This document shows positions 24,461 through 31,802 of a DNA stretch of 64,000 bases, in pieces. Source of the stretch: Streptomyces sp. NBC_00239 (lineage in GTDB: Bacteria > Actinomycetota > Actinomycetes > Streptomycetales > Streptomycetaceae); NCBI RefSeq assembly GCF_036194065.1, contig NZ_CP108095.1, positions 6,944,001 through 7,008,000 of the forward strand. Direction: 5' to 3'. The position numbers and the translations under genes were made by a program. Below the pieces are notes generated by a model. It had not been told where the DNA came from. It ran no database searches and saw only the letters and a list, made by a program, of their open reading frames with translations. The number at the start of each line of letters is the position of its first letter. The first letter of the stretch is position 1.

Positions 24461-25564
24461 GTGGCGACCGTGCACCACTGGACAGGCCTGGAGGCCAAGG
24501 CCCTGCGTCTCGCGCTGCGGCTGAGCGTCCGAGCATTCGCCGGCCAGCTCGGCCTCGGCATCAGGACGATCTCCAAGTGGGAGAAGCTCCTGGCCGCGAC
24601 CGAACCCCGCCAGGACACCCAGGCGATCTTGGATACGGCCCTGGCCCGCGCGGATGCCGCCGTCCACCTCCGCTTCGAGACGTTCTTGTCCGAAGCCGGT
24701 CGGACCGCTCCTGCCGCCAGTGCCCACAGGGTGACGGCGAGTGGGCCGCTGGCCTGGGAGTACGAGTCTTGGACCGACGATCTCGACCGGGCCGTGGTGG
24801 CTCTCTCCCGGCAGGACTTCACCTTCGCCGACAGCCTGATCCGCCGCTGGCTCGGCCGGTTCAAGCCGGCCACGCTCGATGACAAGGGCTTATATCTCTT
24901 CGCCCGCTCAACTGCCTTGCTGGGTGATCTCCAACGCGACCAGGGAGCCGTGATGGGCCCGCTGTCGGCCCAGCACTCCTATGCCTCGGCGAAGTCTTTG
25001 TTCGGGCAGCTGGACATTCCCCGCCGTGTCGCCCAGCTCGACCTGTCCCTCGCGGTCGTTGCGGAGATGTCGGGACGGCTTGAGGTCGCCGCCCACCAGT
25101 ACGAGTCCCTGGCCGTCGACGACCGGCTCTCCCGCCGTGACCGGGCCCGTGCCCGACTGTGGGTGGGAACGGCTCTAAGCAAGGACGGCAACCACAGCTA
25201 TGCCTCGCGCGTCATGCTCGCCGCGACGCGGGAGTTCGAGGACCTCGCCGAGCCCGAGGACTGGTCGGTGGCCCATCAGAAGCTTGCTCTGGCCCACCGC
25301 GGGGCCGGCGACTTGGCCTCGGCCCTGCACTTCATCTCCATTGCCCGCAGCACGGCCGCCACCGACGCACCGATGCAGCGGGTTCGCTTGGAAACCGCCC
25401 ACGGCCACATCCTCCTGTCCGATGCCGCGACCCGCGATGATGGCCTTCACGTCCTCGACAAGGCTGCGCGACTGGCCGGGCAGTTCGGCCTAAGCCACCA
25501 GCTGGCCAGTATCGAGGGCATCAGGGCCACGAGCGAAGGGGCCGCTGGCCCCCGACGACGGTAA
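24461..25564 (+). CDS. HTH/TPR regulator with a TTA codon
   Basis: A 367-residue protein from GTG 24461, with AAGGGAG about 7 nt upstream. Residues 8-45 are an HTH: TGLEAKALRLALRLSVRAFA, then GQLGLGIRTISKWEKLL. The rest is helical and TPR-like, including LGDLQRDQGAVMGPLSAQHS and VVAEMSGRLEVAAHQYESLA. Codon 144 is TTA (24890-24892). The stop lies 16 nt before the YdcF-like start, so regulator, YdcF and WbqC form one unit. It likely controls this unit or a secondary-metabolism gene set. Confidence 0.84.
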   Translation: MATVHHWTGLEAKALRLALRLSVRAFAGQLGLGIRTISKWEKLLAATEPRQDTQAILDTALARADAAVHLRFETFLSEAGRTAPAASAHRVTASGPLAWEYESWTDDLDRAVVALSRQDFTFADSLIRRWLGRFKPATLDDKGLYLFARSTALLGDLQRDQGAVMGPLSAQHSYASAKSLFGQLDIPRRVAQLDLSLAVVAEMSGRLEVAAHQYESLAVDDRLSRRDRARARLWVGTALSKDGNHSYASRVMLAATREFEDLAEPEDWSVAHQKLALAHRGAGDLASALHFISIARSTAATDAPMQRVRLETAHGHILLSDAATRDDGLHVLDKAARLAGQFGLSHQLASIEGIRATSEGAAGPRRR

Positions 25565-25580
25565 CCAGGGAGAAGATCGC

Positions 25581-26246
25581 GTGACGGACATCCAGCAGAC
25601 GATCACCGAGGACCAGTGGCGCAAGGCCAAGCTGATCTGGGACTACCACCAGATGGGCCACGACCTGGCGGCGGTGGACGTCGCGATTGGGCTGGGCAGC
25701 CACGACCTCGGAGTCGCTGCCGCGACCGCCGATCTCTATCGCGCCGGCCTGTTCCCGGTCCTCGTCTTCACCGGCGGCAACAGCCCCACCACCGCGAAGG
25801 TCTTCCCGCGTGGTGAGGCCGTGCACTTCCGCGAGCACGCCCTGGAACTCGGCGTCCCCGACGAGGCGATCCTCGTCGAACCGAACGCCGCCAACACGGG
25901 GCAGAACATCACCCTCAGTCGTGAGCTCCTGGCTGCGAATGGCATCACGCCGAAGACCGTGCTGCTGGTCTCCAAGCCCTATATGGAGAGGCGATCGTTC
26001 GCCACCGCCCGCAAGCTGTGGCCCGAGGCCGAGATCATCTGCGCCTCGGAGCAGCTGGAACTGGACGACTACCTCAAGAGCATCGGCGACGAGAAGCTCG
26101 TCCTCGACATGCTTGTCGGCGATCTCCAGAGGGTGATCGAGTATCCGAAGAACGGGTTCGCCGTCGCCCAGGATGTCCCGGAGGACGTGCATGATGCGTA
26201 CGAATCCCTCATCCGCGACGGCTTCACGAGCCGCCTTATCTCCTGA
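25581..26246 (+). CDS. YdcF/DUF218-family protein
   Basis: A 221-residue protein from GTG 25581, with AGGGAGAAG upstream. It fits the DUF218 Rossmann-like fold: VDVAIGLGSHDLGVAAATAD near the start, PVLVFTGGNSPTT, AILVEPNAANTGQNI and LLVSKPYMERRS. The strand-loop-strand GGN and PYMERRS segments are family hallmarks. Unlike many homologues it has no membrane helix. The family includes cell-envelope and vancomycin-tolerance proteins such as SanA, and its activity is not settled. Confidence 0.86.
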   Translation: MTDIQQTITEDQWRKAKLIWDYHQMGHDLAAVDVAIGLGSHDLGVAAATADLYRAGLFPVLVFTGGNSPTTAKVFPRGEAVHFREHALELGVPDEAILVEPNAANTGQNITLSRELLAANGITPKTVLLVSKPYMERRSFATARKLWPEAEIICASEQLELDDYLKSIGDEKLVLDMLVGDLQRVIEYPKNGFAVAQDVPEDVHDAYESLIRDGFTSRLIS

Positions 26247-26973
26247 TGCCCCAGTGCCGGGTGGGCTGTGTGCCATTCACCAGCCCAACCTGTTTCCCCG
26301 GCTGACAACACTGGCCAAGTTGGTCGCGGCGGACATCTGGATAGTCCTTGACGACGTCCAGTTCACCCGCCGCGACTATCAGCACCGCACCCGCCTGGCG
26401 GCTCTAGAAGATCCACATCGCCTGCAGTGGATGTCCATTTCGACCCACCTGCCTCAGGGACGCCAAACGATCATTCGAGAGGCTCTGATCGTCGACCCTG
26501 GCCTTGCTCGGCGCCGCACCATGGCGATGCTGCGGCAACACTACGGAGCCAGTTCGTACTGGCCTGAGATCGCCCAGGCCTTGGAACCGATTGAGGCGAC
26601 ATTCGACAGCGGCCGGACCGCGTCCGTCGCCGAGGCCTCAACCCGGGTCATGCTGGACCTACTGGGATGGAAGGGTCAGATCTTCCGCAGCACGAACCTA
26701 TCCGCTCGGTCCGGACGTTCCCAGCGGCTTGCCGACCTCACCGTCAGTGTCGGCGCCGGCTCGTATCTCTGTGGGACGGGCGGCATGAAGTATCTGGATG
26801 CGGCCCCGTTTGCGGCACAGGCGATCCCAGTCATTCCATTCCTGCCTCAGACCACGGGTATCTGGGTGCCCGGCAGGCAGGTCAGCGCCCTTTGGGCCCT
26901 GGCAATGCTCGGTCCCGGCGCTTTGAAGGAACAGCTGCAGACCGTCATGGCAACGTCCACGAGCGGCGGATAG
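26191..26973 (+). CDS. WbqC-family protein
   Basis: A 260-residue protein. ATG 26191 has GGAGG 6 nt upstream, although it lies inside the end of the YdcF-like gene (56-nt overlap), so the two are coupled. The WbqC signature is plain: AIHQPNLFPRLTTLAKLVAA, then DIWIVLDDVQFTRRDYQHRT, and later GSYLCGTGGMKYLD. The family is linked with glycan or polyketide modification. Here it follows YdcF, which also suggests an envelope or glycan role. Confidence 0.87.
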   Translation: MMRTNPSSATASRAALSPDAPVPGGLCAIHQPNLFPRLTTLAKLVAADIWIVLDDVQFTRRDYQHRTRLAALEDPHRLQWMSISTHLPQGRQTIIREALIVDPGLARRRTMAMLRQHYGASSYWPEIAQALEPIEATFDSGRTASVAEASTRVMLDLLGWKGQIFRSTNLSARSGRSQRLADLTVSVGAGSYLCGTGGMKYLDAAPFAAQAIPVIPFLPQTTGIWVPGRQVSALWALAMLGPGALKEQLQTVMATSTSGG

Positions 26974-27320
26974 CGCACGCCTACCCCCCTGTGCGGTGCC
27001 CTCAACGGAGGCGAGCGCCTCGCGTGCTGCGGCTGCCCGCCCGTGTGCTGCTGCCGAAATCTGGCCCAGCTTCTGCAGCCTGTGGAGTGATCGTTCCCGC
27101 TTGCCTTTAGGAGTCCGCACCAATGTGTTCTTCTCGGCGACGAGGCCCGTTCGGTCGGATTCGCTCACGGCAGACGTAGAGGTCGCCGAGAAGACTGGAA
27201 CATTCGGCTGGTGCATGTCAACCTACAACACCCGTCGGAAGATCGGCGTGGATACCGAGCCGGGCCGAGCGTCCAGCTCCTGCCGTTCTCGTCCTCTTAT
27301 GTCTACCTGGGGAGTCTAAG
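26974..27320. other. 347-nt gap without a convincing gene
   Basis: Open frames exist on both strands but none has a good start site or a recognisable family. The stretch is visibly more AT-rich than its surroundings and may be worn-down element sequence. It ends with the ribosome site GGGGAG at 27309-27314. Confidence 0.5.
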
Positions 27321-27701
27321 CTGTCTGACGTTGCCCATTTTGCATTTCGCTTGACCGCGCCAACCCTCTTTGCAATCGGTGCTGGCTGCGCCGTATCTGG
27401 GAATTTCTGCGGTGACTACGTGGCCGTCGCTCTATCGCTCTGTCTCTGCGTTTGTGCGTCTGCGCTGTTCGCCGAGGGCCTAGTCCGGGAGGCGTACCGG
27501 CGAGATCGAGCCCTCCTGGTCTACGTGGCGACACATCCCGGCTCTACCCCCACTCAGTCTGCCCACGTACTCGGGGGCACGGTGCGGCGCGCGACTCAGG
27601 ACTTCGCCCGGCTCTCCCGCGATGGACTGCTGGTTCCGGTGGTTGTGGACGTAGACCCCGCTCATTGCTCATATCGGATAACCGTGCACGCGCAAGGCTA
27701 G
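27321..27701 (+). CDS. Small membrane-anchored winged-helix protein
   Basis: A frame from CTG 27321 gives 126 residues; GGGGAG lies 6 nt upstream, whereas the next start (TTG 27351) has no ribosome site. Residues 6-48 are hydrophobic, forming one or two membrane helices (FRLTAPTLFAIGAGCAVSG, YVAVALSLCLCVCASALFAE). The C-terminal 75 residues fit a winged helix: LLVYVATHPGSTPTQSAHVL, then DFARLSRDGLLVPVVVD. It precedes the excisionase and integrase genes, like small membrane or transfer-related proteins of actinomycete integrative elements. Confidence 0.55.
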   Translation: MSDVAHFAFRLTAPTLFAIGAGCAVSGNFCGDYVAVALSLCLCVCASALFAEGLVREAYRRDRALLVYVATHPGSTPTQSAHVLGGTVRRATQDFARLSRDGLLVPVVVDVDPAHCSYRITVHAQG

Positions 27702-27809
27702 GAGACCTGAGCGGCCTCCAGCTTGGACGCCCTGTCTCTACATAGCAGACGATCCCCGGTCAGCCAAACCGGCGATTCTCCAGACCATTGAAGGAGCTTG
27801 CACCAACTA

Positions 27810-27881
27810 CTTGGCGGTGGGTGGTGCGGGTGTGTCAGTCAACCTTCTTGATGTTCGTACGCGACCGCGCTTGGCGGTGGG
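27810..27881. repeat. Two 12-nt direct repeats before the excisionase gene
   Basis: CTTGGCGGTGGG occurs at 27810-27821 and 27870-27881, exactly 60 nt apart, in the leader of the excisionase-like gene. Paired identical sites at this position could bind the excisionase itself or an element repressor. Confidence 0.5.
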
Positions 27882-27942
27882 GTCATGGCGAACGGGGTTG
27901 CTCACCGACCTGCACCCTTTTCGTCCCCACAGAGAGAACTCC

Positions 27943-28260
27943 ATGCCCACACCCCTGCCTACGCGTTCGCTACAGGCTCCTCTGGCTGAACCTGCCACCC
28001 CGGGCCCATTGGATGCATCATTCCTCAACGTAAAGAATGCCGCAGCCTATCTTGGCCTCTCATCGCACACCCTCTATGTCTGGCGACATCGAAGGCAAGG
28101 GCCGCCCAGTTTTCGCATGGGGCCCCGCGGGCGCGTCATGTATCGGAGGGAAGCTCTGGACGCGTGGATCCATGAGCAAGAATGCATAGACTCCCGCTCC
28201 AATCCTGCCTTGGACCCGTTGAACTCCCACCCGCTGCGACGCGCGAGCTTCAGGACGTGA
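27943..28260 (+). CDS. Excisionase-type MerR-like HTH protein
   Basis: A 105-residue protein from ATG 27943 (AGAGAG upstream). Residues 27-72 form the AlpA/excisionase-type HTH: FLNVKNAAAYLGLSSHTLYV, then WRHRRQGPPSFRMGPRGRV and MYRREALDAW. Such proteins bend attachment-site DNA and bias integrase toward excision. The integrase starts 49 nt downstream, which is the standard xis-int order of actinomycete integrative elements. Confidence 0.83.
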   Translation: MPTPLPTRSLQAPLAEPATPGPLDASFLNVKNAAAYLGLSSHTLYVWRHRRQGPPSFRMGPRGRVMYRREALDAWIHEQECIDSRSNPALDPLNSHPLRRASFRT

Positions 28261-28309
28261 CGCGCGGGCTGGTTGTGTGTTGTCTACTCCCTATTGAAAG
28301 AGATCTGGA

Positions 28310-29578
28310 TTGGCCGGCTACATCGAGGACCGTTGGATCAGAAAGACGAAGGATCCCGTCACTGGAAGAAGGGAGAAGACCGCTCGCTACGGCAAGGGAA
28401 AGCGCTATAAAGTCGCTGGCATACCGGGAGTGCGTGACCGCTCCTTCGATGTGCTTGAGGACGCAAAGGCGTGGCTACGACGCACAGCGACGGACGAGGA
28501 GCGTGGTGAATTCGTAGACCCGCGGGATGGGTCCATCACACTAGCCAACTACATTGCGACGCACTGGGCACCGGGGCGAGGCGGCGCTCCCAAGACCCAG
28601 GACGGCCAAGAGCGTAGAACGCGTCTCCATATCGTCCCGCACTTGGGCGAACTCCCGCTCCGAAACATCGCCGCAACGGATCTAAGAGCGTTCATAACCA
28701 CGCTGGGGTCTACGGTCTCCTCGATCGACTACCAACGCGGCATCCTCTCCGAGCTTTCCTCCATCCTGGAGGCAGCTGTCGACGACAAGCGTCTCGTGCG
28801 CAACCCAATGCGTGCGAAGTCTGTCCGGTGGCCCAAGTCGCCACGGGAGCGACGCGACGCGTGGCCGATGGCTACGGCACTTCGAGTCCGCGATGCCATC
28901 AACTCGCGGAACAGGATCGCCGTCGTGGTGGGCCTGGGTTGTGGGCTTCGTCAGGGCGAGGTCTTCGGGCTGAGCCCAGAGGACATCGACTATGAACGCG
29001 GGGTGCTCCACGTCCGGCGGCAGGTGCAGGCCATTCACGGAAGGCTGTACTTCGCCCTACCGAAGGGGAAGAAGGTCCGCACCGTCGACATGCCCCGTGC
29101 GGTCGCGGAGGAGTTGAAGCGCCACATAGAGGCGTGTCCGCCAGTCGTCGTGGAGCTTCCGTGGGGGAAGCCCGGCGGCCCGGAGAGGAAGGTCGCCTTG
29201 CTGCTCACCACGCGGTTTGGGAATGCCATCGCGGTGAACACCTGGAACACCTATACCTGGAAGCCGGCCTTGGCCAAGGCCGGCGTCATTCCGCCACGTG
29301 CCGAGGGGGCGAAGTCCTGGCAGTGGGCAGCGGCCCCGAAAGACGGTTTCCACGTGCTTCGGCACACCTACGCCTCGATCATGTTGGAAGCGGGGGAGTC
29401 CGTCGTGACCCTGGCTCGGTGGCTGGGGCACTCCTCGCCAGCGATCACCCTCGGTTACTATGCTCACTTCATGCCGGAAGCTGGAAGCAAGGGCCGCGGC
29501 ACCCTCGACGGGCTCCTTGGGGAGCGGGGAGACCGGCCCGCCAGCCGAAACTCCCCAGATTCTCCCCAGCCCCTTTGA
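28310..29578 (+). CDS. Tyrosine integrase
   Basis: A 422-residue phage-type site-specific recombinase from TTG 28310. The N-terminus is an arm-binding-like region (GYIEDRWIRKTKDPVTGRRE), followed by a SAM-like core-binding domain (about 75-165) and the catalytic domain. The active-site residues are present: R214 in GLRQGEVFGL, H348 and R351 in HVLRHTYASIM, H374 in WLGHSS and Y384 in LGYYAHFMPE. It should integrate and excise the element by att recombination. Its C-terminus faces the HipA-like gene, marking the probable right attachment site. Confidence 0.95.
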   Translation: MAGYIEDRWIRKTKDPVTGRREKTARYGKGKRYKVAGIPGVRDRSFDVLEDAKAWLRRTATDEERGEFVDPRDGSITLANYIATHWAPGRGGAPKTQDGQERRTRLHIVPHLGELPLRNIAATDLRAFITTLGSTVSSIDYQRGILSELSSILEAAVDDKRLVRNPMRAKSVRWPKSPRERRDAWPMATALRVRDAINSRNRIAVVVGLGCGLRQGEVFGLSPEDIDYERGVLHVRRQVQAIHGRLYFALPKGKKVRTVDMPRAVAEELKRHIEACPPVVVELPWGKPGGPERKVALLLTTRFGNAIAVNTWNTYTWKPALAKAGVIPPRAEGAKSWQWAAAPKDGFHVLRHTYASIMLEAGESVVTLARWLGHSSPAITLGYYAHFMPEAGSKGRGTLDGLLGERGDRPASRNSPDSPQPL

Positions 29579-29660
29579 CCGGTGCTTCTTACCCTCGCGC
29601 CCCAGAGAAGCAGTCCGTTGATTGTAAGGTTGAGAAGATGGGTGGCCTGGGAAAGTGTTG
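29579..29660. other. Probable right attachment region of the integrated element
   Basis: The element's integrase ends at 29578 and the HipA-like gene starts at 29655 with no clear ribosome site. A short inverted repeat GCTTCT (29584-29589) / AGAAGC (29606-29611) lies just after int. The lack of a tRNA and the poor start context of the HipA-like gene suggest that its 5' end is the insertion site. The left copy is not visible, so the exact core is unknown. Confidence 0.45.
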
Positions 29661-30494
29661 GAAGAGGTCGTAGCGACTCGCTATGTCACGCCCCTGCGGG
29701 AGGGCGGCTCGCTCCCGGGGATCGTCGAGGCCGACGATCTCGGCACCTACGTCATGAAGTTCACCGGAGCCGGCCAGGGCCGCAAGACCCTCGTCGCCGA
29801 GGTCGTCTGCGGCCGGCTCGCCCAGCGGCTGGGCCTGCGGGTCCCGAGGCTGGTGCAGATCCAGCTCGACCCCGTGATCGGGCTCGGCGAGCCCGATCAG
29901 GAGGTCCAGGAGCTGCTCAAGGCGAGCGGCGGCCTCAACCTCGGGATGGACTACCTGCCCGGGTCGATCGGCTTCGACCCGCTCGCCTACCAGGTGGATC
30001 CGGCCGAGGCCGGGCGCGTGGTCTGGTTCGACGCGCTGATCAACAACGTCGACCGGTCCTGGCGCAACCCGAACATGATCGTGTGGCACGGGGACCCGTG
30101 GCTCATCGACCACGGCGCCACGATGATCTGGCACCACAACTGGGCGGGGGCCGCGGCCGCGGCGGACAAGCCGTACAACGCCTCCGACCACGTGCTGGCC
30201 CCCTTCGGCCCGGACATCGCCGCGGCGGCCGCCGCGCTGGCCCCGCTGGTCACCCGTGAGCTGCTCACCGAGGTCACCGCCGAGGTCCCGGACGAGTGGC
30301 TGGTCGACGAGCCCGGTTTCGTGTCGCCCGACGACGTTCGGCGGGCGTACGTCGATACGCTGCTGCCGCGCGCTGCGGTGATCCACGAGCGGATCTCGAT
30401 GGAGGCCCCGGTCAAGGCCCCCTCCAAGCCGCCGGGCTGGCTGACCGACCACCTGACCGAATGGCCCCACAAGAAGAAGAGCGACAGCAAGTGA
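29655..30494 (+). CDS. HipA-like kinase-family protein
   Basis: A 279-residue protein starting at GTG 29655. It follows the actinomycete HipA_2-like pattern: ATRYVTPLREGGSLPGIVEA, then DLGTYVMKFTGAGQGRKTLV with the probable ATP-lysine, VVWFDALINNVDRSWRNPNM where catalytic DxxxxN would sit, and PWLIDHGATMIWHH as the metal-binding segment. It pairs with the DUF3037 gene by a GTGA overlap. It may phosphorylate a protein or translation factor, but no HipB partner is present. The upstream integrase suggests that its promoter or first codons were changed by insertion. Confidence 0.85.
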   Translation: MLEEVVATRYVTPLREGGSLPGIVEADDLGTYVMKFTGAGQGRKTLVAEVVCGRLAQRLGLRVPRLVQIQLDPVIGLGEPDQEVQELLKASGGLNLGMDYLPGSIGFDPLAYQVDPAEAGRVVWFDALINNVDRSWRNPNMIVWHGDPWLIDHGATMIWHHNWAGAAAAADKPYNASDHVLAPFGPDIAAAAAALAPLVTRELLTEVTAEVPDEWLVDEPGFVSPDDVRRAYVDTLLPRAAVIHERISMEAPVKAPSKPPGWLTDHLTEWPHKKKSDSK

Positions 30495-30874
30495 CCAAGC
30501 GGGACGTCTTCGAGTACGCACTGGTGCGCGTGGTGCCCCGGGTCGAGCGCGGCGAGTGTTTCAACGCCGGGGTGATCGTCTACTGCCGGGCCAAGTCCTT
30601 CGTGGCCGCCCGGACCCACCTCGACGAGCACAAGCTCCTCGCCCTGGACCCGGCGGCCGACGTGGCCGGCGTACGGGCGGCGCTGGGCGGTGTCCAGGGT
30701 GTCTGTCTGGGCGGCACGGCGGCGGGTCAGGCGGCGGGCGACGACGCCGGGCGCCGGTTCCGCTGGCTGATCGCCCCGCGGAGCACCGTCGTACAGCCGG
30801 GGCCCGTGCACACCGGGCTCACCGCCGATCCGGAGGCCGAGGTGGAGCGGCTGCTGGGCCTGTTGGTGCTCTGA
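30491..30874 (+). CDS. DUF3037-family protein
   Basis: A 127-residue protein from GTG 30491, which overlaps the HipA-like stop (GTGA). The family pattern is clear: FEYALVRVVPRVERGECFNA, then GVIVYCRAKSFVAARTHLDE, and near the end RFRWLIAPRSTVVQPGPVHT with GLTADPEAEVERLL. DUF3037 genes are regularly paired with HipA-like kinase genes. Biochemical function is unknown; the fixed pairing suggests a joint task. Confidence 0.88.
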   Translation: MTKRDVFEYALVRVVPRVERGECFNAGVIVYCRAKSFVAARTHLDEHKLLALDPAADVAGVRAALGGVQGVCLGGTAAGQAAGDDAGRRFRWLIAPRSTVVQPGPVHTGLTADPEAEVERLLGLLVL

Positions 30875-30905
30875 CCCCGCCGCGAGCCCCGGCGGCCGGG
30901 TGCCG

Positions 30906-30934
30906 TTGACACCGGGTGCCAGGGCTTCTAGCGT
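30906..30934 (+). promoter_or_regulatory. Housekeeping-type promoter for the SDR pair
   Basis: A consensus -35 TTGACA (30906-30911) and a 17-nt spacer lead to -10 TAGCGT (30929-30934). It is the best-matching promoter of the window and lies about 100 nt before the first reductase gene. Confidence 0.8.
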
Positions 30935-30952
30935 CTCCTCCGCTGAAGCTAC

Positions 30953-30966
30953 TAAGCGGTTGCTCA
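30953..30966. promoter_or_regulatory. Operator-like imperfect palindrome
   Basis: TAAGCGGTTGCTCA forms a near-palindrome (TAAGC / GCTCA, one mismatch) about 20 nt after the -10. The position is suitable for a TetR-type repressor; similar AAGCG-TTGCT sequences are common in front of fatty-acid-type oxidoreductase genes. Confidence 0.55.
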
Positions 30967-31027
30967 CCGATTGGCCGCCCTACCGGGCCGGCCCCGGGCG
31001 CCGCATCCGAGGGCGAGGAGATCCAGC

Positions 31028-31789
31028 ATGTCCACCACCGAGCAGCGCGTCGCGATCGTGACCGGGGCGGCCCGGGGCATCGGCGCCGCCACCGCCGTAC
31101 GCCTGGCCGCCGAGGGCCGGGCCGTCGCCGTTCTCGACCTCGACGAGGCGGCCTGCAAGGACACCGTGGAGGCGATCACGGCGGCGGGCGGCAAGGCCCT
31201 CGCGGTCGGCTGCGACGTCTCCGACAGCGCGCAGGTGGAGGCGGCGGTCGAGCGGGTCGCCGGCACGCTCGGCGCTCCCACCATCCTCGTCAACAACGCG
31301 GGCGTGCTGCGCGACAACCTGCTCTTCAAGATGAGCGACACCGACTGGGACACGGTCATGAACGTGCACCTGCGGGGCGCCTTCCTGATGGCGCGCGCCT
31401 GTCAGAAGCACATGGTCGAGGCGAAGTTCGGCCGGGTCGTGAACCTCTCCAGCAGCTCCGCGCTCGGCAACCGCGGCCAGGCGAACTACGCCGCAGCCAA
31501 GGCCGGCCTGCAAGGCTTCACCAAGACCCTCGCCATCGAGCTCGGCAAGTTCGGCATCACCGCCAACGCCGTCGCCCCCGGCTTCATCGTCACCGAGATG
31601 ACCGCCCAGACCGCGGCCCGCGTCGGCATGGGCTTCGAGGACTTCCAGGCCGCCGCGGCCACCCAGATCCCGGTCCAGCGCGTCGGCCGGCCCGACGACA
31701 TCGCGAACGCGATCGCCTTCTTCACCGGCGAGGCCGCCGGCTTCGTCTCCGGCCAGGTCCTGTACGTCGCCGGCGGCCCGCTCAACTGA
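31028..31789 (+). CDS. FabG-like 3-oxoacyl reductase (SDR)
   Basis: A 253-residue classical short-chain dehydrogenase. Cofactor motif is VTGAARGIGAA (12-22), NNAG at about 94, catalytic serine in VVNLSSSSALG, and YAAAKAG containing the YxxxK pair. AGGAG lies 8 nt before the ATG. It should reduce a 3-keto group (fatty acyl, polyketide or other) with NAD(P)H. It is followed after 13 nt by a second SDR gene, and a consensus promoter with an operator-like palindrome lies upstream. Confidence 0.9.
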   Translation: MSTTEQRVAIVTGAARGIGAATAVRLAAEGRAVAVLDLDEAACKDTVEAITAAGGKALAVGCDVSDSAQVEAAVERVAGTLGAPTILVNNAGVLRDNLLFKMSDTDWDTVMNVHLRGAFLMARACQKHMVEAKFGRVVNLSSSSALGNRGQANYAAAKAGLQGFTKTLAIELGKFGITANAVAPGFIVTEMTAQTAARVGMGFEDFQAAAATQIPVQRVGRPDDIANAIAFFTGEAAGFVSGQVLYVAGGPLN

Positions 31790-31802
31790 CGGAGGTACCG
31801 AC

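Noticed and set aside
26698..27216. Possible minus-strand gene in the 26.97-27.3 kb gap
   Set aside because: Its C-terminal half is antisense to WbqC, it has no ribosome site and no family I recognise.
29579..29660. tRNA gene as the integrase target
   Set aside because: No cloverleaf-like arms or CCA-preceding acceptor stem could be read there.
1..29660. Left attachment site of the integrated element
   Set aside because: I saw no copy of the 29.64-29.69 kb sequence elsewhere in the window. The left end is probably outside, so element limits stay open.
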